64,000 bases of DNA, taken from Rhabdothermincola sediminis (GTDB taxonomy: Bacteria > Actinomycetota > Acidimicrobiia > Acidimicrobiales > Acidimicrobilacustridaceae). A program made the translations under genes and the position numbers. The stretch spans positions 124,001-188,000 of the forward strand of contig NZ_JACFSZ010000003.1 of assembly GCF_014805525.1 (NCBI RefSeq), in the 5' to 3' direction. Positions 7,714-14,288 of this stretch are shown piece by piece (the stretch's first letter is position 1; every line of letters starts with the position of its first letter). A model generated the notes under the pieces. The model was given only the letters and a program-made list of their open reading frames with translations, did no database searches and was not told where the DNA came from.

Positions 7714-8427
7714 TCAGGCGGTTCGACTGCTCCGGGCGAACGCGGCGAGTGCGAGCACCATGGCCACCACGCCGAGCCCGACCGCCACCCACGAGGTGGC
7801 ATCACTGGACGAGGAACCGTTCTCATGGGACGCCTCGGCCGACTCGTCCGTGGCCGTCTCACCGGAGGAGCTGGCGCCCGAGCCGTGCTCGTCGCCGGTG
7901 CTCGGGGTGAGTGTGAGGACAGGGGCTGGATGCTCCGGCTCCTCTCCGTTCGCGGTCGGCGGCTCGATCCAGGCCACCTCTTCACCTGTGTCGTAGCGCT
8001 GGAGCGCCGGGAACACCAGCTGGGTGACGCCAGTGGGAAGCGGTCCCGCGGAGATCTCGAACTCCTGGAACTGGCCCGGTTCGATCCGCCCACCGGTCCA
8101 GGTGATGCGGTCGACCACCTCGGCCACCTCTTCCCCGTGACTCATCAGCGGTGTGTCGAGGCGCCGGTTCACGACCTCCGCCGTCCAGCCCGGAACCGGC
8201 TTGACGCTGACGTACTGGATTGGGTGGTCCTGGGGGAGCTGCACCGCCACCGACACCGTCGCTGCGTTCGGCCGCTCGTTGGGCACCCGGAACGTGAGCT
8301 TGGTGAAGCTTCCCTGTGCCGCCTCCTTGGGGTTCACGGTGACGTGCGCGACGGCGACACCGGCCGCGAGTCCGATCAGGGTCGCGCTGAGTACGAAGCC
8401 CATCAGGGCGCGCGAAGTCCTACGCAT
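7714..8427 (-). CDS. YcnI-family (DUF1775) secreted, membrane-anchored protein
   Basis: A 237-residue exported protein. The signal peptide (about residues 1-28) ends in AVA and exposes HVTVNPKEAAQG, the N-terminal His that binds copper in characterised YcnI proteins. The DUF1775 domain continues with FRVPNERPNA, PVPGWTAEVV (conserved Trp) and WTGGRIEPGQFQEF. A low-complexity Ser/Glu linker precedes a C-terminal transmembrane helix and basic tail, so it sits on the outer face of the membrane. ATG 8427 is chosen because AAAGGA lies 9 bases upstream; ATG 8433 would leave only 3. Copper handling is the family expectation, not shown here. Confidence 0.85.
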   Translation of the reverse strand: MRRTSRALMGFVLSATLIGLAAGVAVAHVTVNPKEAAQGSFTKLTFRVPNERPNAATVSVAVQLPQDHPIQYVSVKPVPGWTAEVVNRRLDTPLMSHGEEVAEVVDRITWTGGRIEPGQFQEFEISAGPLPTGVTQLVFPALQRYDTGEEVAWIEPPTANGEEPEHPAPVLTLTPSTGDEHGSGASSSGETATDESAEASHENGSSSSDATSWVAVGLGVVAMVLALAAFARSSRTA

Positions 8428-8461
8428 GATCATCGATCCTTTCGTCGAAGAGCTGACGTGG

Positions 8462-9019
8462 TCAGGAACACACTCGAGCGAGCCGACCGAGTGGTGGCCC
8501 ACGCCGGGAGATCGGAGTCAGCTCGATCGCGTGTACCAACGGACGAGGAGCTCTTGTCACCGGTGACCCGACCAAGGCCCACGCCCGTCGGCCCCGAGAG
8601 GCCAGCAGCTCCCCGACCCTCACCAGGAGGTGCAACACCACGACCAGCGCGGCGGCCACCACGAACTGGGTGAGCACTCCTACCCACAGCGCCGGCTCGG
8701 TGAGGATGTGCGTCACACTCCACCCGAGCGCCAAGTGCTCGACCAGCTCGACCGAGACGAAGACCCCGACGAGCTGGGAGGCCGTCGGCCCATAGCGAGG
8801 AGCAACCGCGCGCCCGCGCATCCCGGACCACAGAGCGAGGAACATCGATGCGACCAGGAGCGGGATCGCGAGCCGACCGAGCGACGCAAGGTACTCGTGA
8901 CCGGCCTCCACGGGCTGCTTGGCCGACGAGTCATCGTGGGCGACCGCGAAACCGGCCAGGTGGCCGAGGACGAAGCTGAACGGCACGGCGATAGGGATCA
9001 GCAGCCGAGCCGGACGCAT
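8462..9019 (-). CDS. integral membrane protein, unknown function, partner of YcnI gene
   Basis: A 185-residue protein with about four hydrophobic helices: LLIPIAVPFSFVLGHLAG, LAIPLLVASMFLALW, LVGVFVSVELVEHLALG, and WVGVLTQFVVAAALVVVLHLLV. I do not recognise the family. It precedes the ycnI-like gene on the same strand with a 34-base gap, and similar small membrane proteins often accompany YcnI, so a shared role in copper or redox handling is plausible but inferred. The HDD near residue 28 and HE near residue 41 could bind metal after the first helix. The start is ATG 9019, predicted leaderless from TAGCGT six bases upstream. Confidence 0.7.
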   Translation of the reverse strand: MRPARLLIPIAVPFSFVLGHLAGFAVAHDDSSAKQPVEAGHEYLASLGRLAIPLLVASMFLALWSGMRGRAVAPRYGPTASQLVGVFVSVELVEHLALGWSVTHILTEPALWVGVLTQFVVAAALVVVLHLLVRVGELLASRGRRAWALVGSPVTRAPRPLVHAIELTPISRRGPPLGRLARVCS

Positions 9020-9025
9020 CGGGAC

Positions 9026-9031
9026 ACGCTA
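9026..9031 (-). promoter_or_regulatory. -10 element for the membrane protein-ycnI pair
   Basis: TAGCGT on the minus strand ends 6 bases before ATG 9019, with no Shine-Dalgarno in the spacer. Confidence 0.5.
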
Positions 9032-9061
9032 GCCAGCTCCGCGTTCCGCGGCCCACCAGAC

Positions 9062-9112
9062 CGAACTGTTCACCCACGCGGGGTCGCGGGCCGCGAATCC
9101 ATGAACAGTTCG
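9062..9112. terminator. hairpin downstream of xdhC-like gene
   Basis: Outer arms 9062-9072 (CGAACTGTTCA) and 9102-9112 are perfectly complementary. Inside them CGCGG 9077-9081 can pair with CCGCG 9091-9095. It lies between the xdhC stop and the next minus-strand promoter, so terminator is the simplest role. It shares its outer bases with the 7627-7669 hairpin. Confidence 0.5.
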
Positions 9113-9130
9113 AGGAGACGAGGGGGCTGT

Positions 9131-10219
9131 TCAGCGGTGGATGGGGCCTTCGCCGTCGCGCAGTGACGGGACCGCCGCGCCGGTGCGGGCGGCGATGATC
9201 TCGGCACAGATCGCCACCGCCGTCTCCTCCGGTGTGCGGGCCCCGAGATCCAGCCCGATGGGGGCCATCAGCCGGCTGAGCTGCTCAGCACGCACCCCGG
9301 CCGCTCGCAGCCGTTCCACCCGCTCGGCGTGCGTGCGCCGGCTGCCCATCGCGCCGAGGTAGCCCACCTCCGTTCCCAGGGCGGCCACGATGGCGGGCAC
9401 GTCGAACTTGTGGTCGTGGGTCAGCACGCAGATCGCGTCGCGGGGGCCGAGCTCAGCACCGAGGCGGTCGAGCAGCCGGTCCGGCCAGTCGACCACCACG
9501 TCGTCCGCCTGGGGGAACCTCTCTCGGGTGGCGAACACCTCCCGGGGATCGCACACCGTCACGTGGTAACCGAGCAGCTTCGCCTGCGCGACCAGCGCGG
9601 CGGTGAAGTCCACCGCGCCGATGACGACCATGCGCGGCCGTGGCGTGTGCGCGTCGATGAACACCGTGATCGCGGATTCCCGGGCCTCGCCGTGCTCGCC
9701 GTAGTGGCGAACCACCGAGCGCCCGGCTGCCAGCTCACCACGGGCGTCACGGGCCACCACCCGGTCGAGATCCGGATCGCCGAGCGATCCGTGGACGGCG
9801 TCAGGGGTGACCACGATCGACGACCCGCGACCACGACCGTCCACGACCGTCACCATCGCGACCGCCCCGCCCTGGTCGAGCGCGCCGGCCAGGCGACCGA
9901 CGAGCGACCAGTCGACCACTTCGATGAACACACGGATCGTGCCACCACAGGTCAGGCCCACCGCGAACACCTCGTCGTCGCTGTAGCCGAACGACACCAG
10001 CCTCGGCTGCCCATCCTCCAGGACCCGCCGGGCCTCCTCGACCGCCGCCGCTTCCACGCAGCCGCCGCTCACGGCGCCGGCCACGTCCCCTCGCTCGCTG
10101 ACCGCCATCGCCGCGCCCGGCAGCCGCGGCCCCGAACCGTCCACCTCCACCACCCGGACCAGGGCGACCCGCAAGCCCTGGGCCCGCCAGCGGGCCAGTT
10201 CGCCGGTGAGGCCCCTCAC
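9131..10219 (-). CDS. XdhC/CoxI family molybdenum-hydroxylase maturation protein
   Basis: A 362-residue protein. The N-terminal XdhC_CoxI domain opens VRGLTGELARWRAQGLRVAL and has PGAAMAVSERGDVAGAVSGGCVE. The C-terminal Rossmann domain carries RMVVIGAVDFTAALVAQAKL, VLTHDHKFDVPAI and LGAMGSRRTHAERVERL. The family guards and inserts the sulphurated Mo cofactor into xanthine-dehydrogenase-type enzymes, matching the cox genes around it. GTG 10219 has GGAGGG 8 bases upstream, whereas GTG 10225 would leave only 2. It follows pirin by 16 bases on the same strand. Confidence 0.88.
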   Translation of the reverse strand: MRGLTGELARWRAQGLRVALVRVVEVDGSGPRLPGAAMAVSERGDVAGAVSGGCVEAAAVEEARRVLEDGQPRLVSFGYSDDEVFAVGLTCGGTIRVFIEVVDWSLVGRLAGALDQGGAVAMVTVVDGRGRGSSIVVTPDAVHGSLGDPDLDRVVARDARGELAAGRSVVRHYGEHGEARESAITVFIDAHTPRPRMVVIGAVDFTAALVAQAKLLGYHVTVCDPREVFATRERFPQADDVVVDWPDRLLDRLGAELGPRDAICVLTHDHKFDVPAIVAALGTEVGYLGAMGSRRTHAERVERLRAAGVRAEQLSRLMAPIGLDLGARTPEETAVAICAEIIAARTGAAVPSLRDGEGPIHR

Positions 10220-10235
10220 CGGCACGTCCCTCCGA

Positions 10236-10955
10236 TCACGCGGTCTCCCACAGGAGCACTTCCGCGCCGTCCGGCCCTGCGGTGAAGGTGCGGCTCCCGG
10301 CTGCGGTGAGCCGGACGGCGTCACCCTGCGCCAGCGGTCCCGCTCCCTCGAACTCACCGCCCCCCACGGCCACGAAGACGTGCACATGCGGCGCGTCGGC
10401 GACGACCACGGTTGTGCCGGCCACCAACCGACCGGCGAACAGCGTGGCATCACGCTGGTTGATGGTCACCGCGCCATGCCCCGGTCGACCCGACGCCACC
10501 GCCACCAGCCCTCCCCGCTCGAGGTCGGCCTCGACATCGACCTGCTCGTAGGAGGGCTCCAAGCCCTCAGTGTCGGGCACCACCCACATCTGCACGAAAT
10601 GCACCGCCAGCGCCGCGCTCGGGTTCATCTCCGAGTGGCGGATGCCGGCGCCCGCGCTCATGCGCTGCGCGACTCCCGGGCGGATGACGCCGCGGTTCCC
10701 GAGCGTGTCGCCGTGCTCGAGCTCCCCGTCGAGCACCCAGGTAACGATCTCCATGTCCCGGTGGAAGTGCGGGGGGAACCCCGTCTCGGGGGCCACCACG
10801 TCGTCGTTGTGCACCAAGAGCAGGCCGTGGTGGGTGTTGGTCGGGTCGTAGTGCCCGCCGAAGCTGAAGCTGTGCCAGGAATCGAGCCAGCCCAGGTCGG
10901 TGTGGAATCGCTCCCCGGCCCGCCGCACGTCGATCGATGTCGCGCCCCCGGCCAT
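10236..10955 (-). CDS. pirin family protein
   Basis: A 239-residue bicupin. The N-terminal cupin holds the metal-binding motif FPPHFHRDMEIVTWVLDGELEHGDTLGN, shown here in parts around residues 60-87, and MSAGAGIRHSEMNPS, giving His-His-His/Glu ligands. FVQMWVVPD and the second, degenerate cupin follow. Some pirins oxidise quercetin and others act as redox-sensing cofactors; none of that can be decided here. It starts 6 bases after the YceI stop and is followed closely by xdhC, so yceI-pirin-xdhC is probably one transcript. Confidence 0.88.
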   Translation of the reverse strand: MAGGATSIDVRRAGERFHTDLGWLDSWHSFSFGGHYDPTNTHHGLLLVHNDDVVAPETGFPPHFHRDMEIVTWVLDGELEHGDTLGNRGVIRPGVAQRMSAGAGIRHSEMNPSAALAVHFVQMWVVPDTEGLEPSYEQVDVEADLERGGLVAVASGRPGHGAVTINQRDATLFAGRLVAGTTVVVADAPHVHVFVAVGGGEFEGAGPLAQGDAVRLTAAGSRTFTAGPDGAEVLLWETA

Positions 10956-10961
10956 GGTGCG

Positions 10962-11666
10962 TCACACCCGCTCGAACACCAGCTGCACCTCGAGCTCACC
11001 GACATCGTCGGTGGTGACGATCGGCAGGCGAGGCGGGTCGATGCCGTAGTCGGCGAGGATCACCTGGGTACCGCCGGCCACGCTGATGGTGGAGCCGTTC
11101 CACGTCGCTCGAAGCGGCAGCTCCACGCGATTGGTCACCCCGTGGAGGGTGAGCTCGCCCACCGCGGTGACCTCGACGGACCGGCCGACCGCGATCCCCG
11201 AGGGCAGCGCGATCGGCTCGGAGAGCCGGAAGGTGGCGGTCGGGAAGGCGTCGGTCTGCAGGGCGTTGCCACGGATGAACGAGTCCCGACGGCTCTGGTC
11301 GCTGGCCAGCTTCGTGAGGTCAGCCTCGATGCTGGCCTCGGCCACCGATCCACCCACGATGGTCATCGTGCCGGTGACCGCAGGGGTGCGCCCCACCGCG
11401 GTGTTCTTGATGGTCTCTCCGGCGAAGAGCTCCTGGATGCGGTAGCCGGCAAACACGTCGTCCGCAGGGGCGATGCGCCACGTGCCGTCCGGCGACGATG
11501 CCCCGCCAGGGTCGGTCGGATCGGTCGGGACGGTCGACTCCGTGCGCACCGGCACGCTCGCCCGCTCGGGGGCGTCGGAGCGCAGCACGAACCACCAGAA
11601 GGCGAAACCGCCGAGCAGCACCACGGCTAGGCAGGCGATCAGGGCGTACTTGGCCGACTTCTGCAT
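10962..11666 (-). CDS. YceI family protein, membrane-anchored
   Basis: A 234-residue protein. One N-terminal transmembrane helix (YALIACLAVVLLGGFAFWWFV) is followed by a Thr/Pro/Asp-rich linker and a YceI lipocalin-like domain (GTWRIAPADDVFAGYRI, TIVGGSVAEASIEADLTKL, FPTATFRLSEP, GELTLHGVTNRVELPL). YceI proteins bind isoprenoids or similar amphiphiles in the cell envelope. The N-out/C-out orientation follows from the short basic N-terminus. A GGGGAG sequence lies 13 bases before the ATG, and a TAGATT hexamer at 11713-11708 would give a leader of about 35 bases, so this gene looks leadered and independent of the ABC genes upstream. Confidence 0.85.
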   Translation of the reverse strand: MQKSAKYALIACLAVVLLGGFAFWWFVLRSDAPERASVPVRTESTVPTDPTDPGGASSPDGTWRIAPADDVFAGYRIQELFAGETIKNTAVGRTPAVTGTMTIVGGSVAEASIEADLTKLASDQSRRDSFIRGNALQTDAFPTATFRLSEPIALPSGIAVGRSVEVTAVGELTLHGVTNRVELPLRATWNGSTISVAGGTQVILADYGIDPPRLPIVTTDDVGELEVQLVFERV

Positions 11667-11707
11667 GAGCTGCTACTCCCCGTGCGGGCGGGCGAACCGC
11701 CCGGCCA

Positions 11708-11713
11708 ATCTAC
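11708..11713 (-). promoter_or_regulatory. -10 element for yceI-pirin-xdhC
   Basis: TAGATT on the minus strand in the 71-base gap after the ABC permease stop. It predicts a leader of roughly 35 bases. Confidence 0.35.
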
Positions 11714-11737
11714 GCCCTAGCCGCGGTCGTCACCGGG

Positions 11738-12496
11738 TCAGGGGACGAGGCGGCGAAAACCCCGCTGCGCGAACCAACCGAGGAGCACCGCGCTGACGGC
11801 GAGCGCGACGAGGCCCGGCCAGGTGTCGTGCCAGGTGACCTCACCGAGGAAGCCCTGCCGGGCCATGGTGAGCACGTAGGTGAAGGGGTTCCGGGCTGCG
11901 ACCCAGTGCAGCCAGCCGGTCATCACCTCCAGGGGCACCTGACCGACCGAGAGGAACATCGCCACGAAGATCCCCGCCTGCACCAGTGCACCGGCTCGCT
12001 GCGATCGAGCCCGGTACACCACGCCGAGCCCCCACAACCCTGCCAGCACGGCCACCCCCAACGTGGCCACCAGCAACATCACGAACCCCGCCAGTCCACC
12101 GTGGATGCGAGCCCCACCCAGATAACCCACCGGCAGGACGATCGCCAGCGGGAGCAATGAGCGCAGCATCGTGAACACCAACGGTCCGACGACCAGCGCG
12201 GGGCGGGCCACGGGGGCCGTGAGCAGGCGGTCGAAGAAGCCGTTCTCGAGGTCTCGCCCGGCCCCGAACGCAGCACCGAACCCCGCGAACGCGGCACCCT
12301 GCAGCACGGCGAAGGGCACCATCCAGTCGAGGATGTTGCCGGTCGGGAATCCAGGGATGTCGGTGATGGCGCTGAACGCACCGCTGAACGCCAAGGTGAA
12401 GAACACCGGCATGACCACCACCGGGATCACGGTGACCGGCACCCGCACCAGCCCGATCACCCCCCGCCACGCGAGCTGACGCACCACCGCCGTCAT
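11738..12496 (-). CDS. ABC-2 type exporter permease (DrrB-like), second subunit
   Basis: A 252-residue integral membrane protein with six hydrophobic segments in the ABC-2 arrangement. DLENGFFDRLLTAPVARPALVVG is the cytoplasmic coupling loop also present in the neighbouring permease, and VAARNPFTYVLTMARQGFLG precedes the last helices. It should form a heterodimer with the product of the gene before it, energised by the DrrA-like ATPase. The frame runs open far upstream, but that stretch is antisense shadow; ATG 12496 shares a base with the previous TGA (TGATG). Substrate is unknown. Confidence 0.88.
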   Translation of the reverse strand: MTAVVRQLAWRGVIGLVRVPVTVIPVVVMPVFFTLAFSGAFSAITDIPGFPTGNILDWMVPFAVLQGAAFAGFGAAFGAGRDLENGFFDRLLTAPVARPALVVGPLVFTMLRSLLPLAIVLPVGYLGGARIHGGLAGFVMLLVATLGVAVLAGLWGLGVVYRARSQRAGALVQAGIFVAMFLSVGQVPLEVMTGWLHWVAARNPFTYVLTMARQGFLGEVTWHDTWPGLVALAVSAVLLGWFAQRGFRRLVP

Positions 12497-13320
12497 CACG
12501 CCGACCTCAGCCGGCGACGGAACTGCCGGCTGGCCATCAGCGCCGCCACCACCGCGAGCCCTGCCGCGACCGCCACCGCGCTGAGCGCGTCGGTCCAGTC
12601 GAAGCCGTACACCACCAGTGCCCGCATGCCGTCGATCATCCACGTGATCGGGTTGCGCTCCGCGACCGATTGGTACCAGCCCTTCATGAGGGCGGTGGGG
12701 AAGAACGCCGAGCTGACGAACACCAGCACGAACAACAACGGGAACGCGTTCTGCACCGCCTCCTGGGAACCGGAACGCAACCCGATCGCCGCCGCGAAAC
12801 CCCCCACCGCCAGGGCGAGCAGCATGGCGGTCACCACCAACACGACCACGGCCGCCAACCCGCCCTCGATGGGTGCGCCGAAAACCACGAACACGCCGAC
12901 GAAGATCAACGCCTGGCACGCACCCAGCACCGCCGAACCGGCGAGACGCCCCACCAGGATCGACGTGCGGGCCACGGGTGAGGCGAGCAGGCGCTCGAAG
13001 AAGCCGTTCTCGATGTCGAGGGCCACATCGGACCCTCCGATGATGCCACCGAACATCACCCCCTGGGTGAGGGTGCCGGGCAGGAGGAACTGCAGGAAGG
13101 ACACCACCGGGGGGAAACCCAGCGATGCCAGCGCCTGCGGCGCCCGGTTGAACGCCGCGGCGTTCACTGCGGCGATGAGCAGGGGGAAGACGATCGCCGG
13201 GAACCACATGGCGGGCTGGCGGGCCGTGCCGACGATCGACCTGCGGGCCAGCTCCGCCGTCTGGGCAGCAGCGACCGGTATCGGAAGCCGCCCCCCCGGG
13301 GAAATGGTCGTGGCGGTCAC
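12496..13320 (-). CDS. ABC-2 type exporter permease (DrrB-like), first subunit
   Basis: A 274-residue membrane protein with six predicted helices. DIENGFFERLLASPVARTSILVG is the characteristic DrrB cytoplasmic loop, and WYQSVAERNPITWMIDGMRALVVYGFDW is the conserved segment before the last helix. Its first 20 residues are polar and Pro/Gly-rich. It starts with GTG in a GTGA overlap with the ATPase and ends in TGATG with the second permease. Heterodimeric DrrB pairs in actinobacteria export lipids or antibiotics, but nothing here fixes the cargo. Confidence 0.88.
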   Translation of the reverse strand: MTATTISPGGRLPIPVAAAQTAELARRSIVGTARQPAMWFPAIVFPLLIAAVNAAAFNRAPQALASLGFPPVVSFLQFLLPGTLTQGVMFGGIIGGSDVALDIENGFFERLLASPVARTSILVGRLAGSAVLGACQALIFVGVFVVFGAPIEGGLAAVVVLVVTAMLLALAVGGFAAAIGLRSGSQEAVQNAFPLLFVLVFVSSAFFPTALMKGWYQSVAERNPITWMIDGMRALVVYGFDWTDALSAVAVAAGLAVVAALMASRQFRRRLRSA

Positions 13321-14288
13321 GACGGTGCCACCGCCTCCTCGGGCTCCGCGCCCTCCAGGCGCCGCCCCGTGGCATCGGCGAACACGTCGTCGAGACTCGG
13401 CTGCAAGAGCTCCATGTGCTCGATCGATGCACCGATCTCGTCGAGGAGGCGGACCACCTCGGTCATCTGCTGGGCTCCGCCGTCCAGACCGATGGCCAGC
13501 TCACCAGCCCGCAGAGCGGGGCGCTCGGCGCCGAAGCGAGCACAGAGCTGCTGGCGGGCGATCTCGTGGTGCGCGGGGTCGACCTTCAGGGTCAGTGTCG
13601 GCGCGCCGACGGCTTCCTTGAGCTCGGCGGGCTCGCCTTCGCGCACGATCCGCCCTCGATCGATGATGGCGATCCGGTCCGCGAGCTGATCGGCCTCCTC
13701 GAGGTACTGGGTGGTGAGGAACACGGTGGTGCCCTGGTCACGATTGAGCTTGCGCACCTCGTCCCAGAGGCTCATGCGGCTCATCGGATCCAGTCCCGTC
13801 GTCGGCTCGTCGAGGAAGAGCACCGCCGGCTGGTGGATCAGCGACAGCGCGAGGTCGAGGCGCCGGCGCATGCCCCCGGAATAGGTGCCCACCCGCCGGT
13901 CGGCGGCAGCAGCAAGCCCCACCCGCTCGAGCAGTTCTGCCCCCCGAGCCTTCGCCTCACTCCGGCCGAGACCGTGCAGGGTCGCCTGCAAGCGCAGCAA
14001 CTCGTTGCCGGTCATCAGCGGGTCGATGGCCGCGTCCTGCAGGGCGACCCCGATCGCACGACGCACCGCGGGCGCTTGGGCCACGACATCGAAACCTGCC
14101 ACCCGGGCGGTCCCGCTGGTAGGGGTGAGCAGTGTGGTGAGCATGCGCACGCAGGTCGACTTGCCGGCCCCGTTCGGGCCGAGGAACCCGAAGATCTCGC
14201 CCTGCTCGACGGTGAGGTCCACCCCGTCGACCGCGACGAGGTTGCCGAAGCGGCGCACCAGCCGCTCCGCTTCGACCACCGGGGACAT
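13317..14288 (-). CDS. ABC exporter ATP-binding protein (DrrA-like)
   Basis: A 323-residue ATPase of the DrrA daunorubicin-resistance group. Walker A is GPNGAGKST (about 37-45), the signature is YSGGMRRRLDLAL, and Walker B is VLFLDEPTTGLDP. Switch His is replaced: LTTQYLEEAD has Gln, as is usual in this family. The C-terminal LQPSLDDVFADATGR is the DrrA regulatory tail. ATG 14288 is preferred: GGAGGT lies 6 bases upstream, inside the last codons of coxL, and the start shares a base with the coxL TGA. This makes the exporter translationally coupled to coxL. Confidence 0.92.
   Translation of the reverse strand: MSPVVEAERLVRRFGNLVAVDGVDLTVEQGEIFGFLGPNGAGKSTCVRMLTTLLTPTSGTARVAGFDVVAQAPAVRRAIGVALQDAAIDPLMTGNELLRLQATLHGLGRSEAKARGAELLERVGLAAAADRRVGTYSGGMRRRLDLALSLIHQPAVLFLDEPTTGLDPMSRMSLWDEVRKLNRDQGTTVFLTTQYLEEADQLADRIAIIDRGRIVREGEPAELKEAVGAPTLTLKVDPAHHEIARQQLCARFGAERPALRAGELAIGLDGGAQQMTEVVRLLDEIGASIEHMELLQPSLDDVFADATGRRLEGAEPEEAVAPS

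Noticed and set aside
7680-7715. Short imperfect repeats of GTGAGCTGGTC-type at the end of the YcnI gene
   Set aside because: There are only two or three degenerate copies within 35 bases, consistent with local slippage. Nothing suggests function.
11738-13432. A 564-codon minus frame spanning both ABC permeases
   Set aside because: Only its last 252 codons are the second permease. The rest is an out-of-frame shadow of the first permease.
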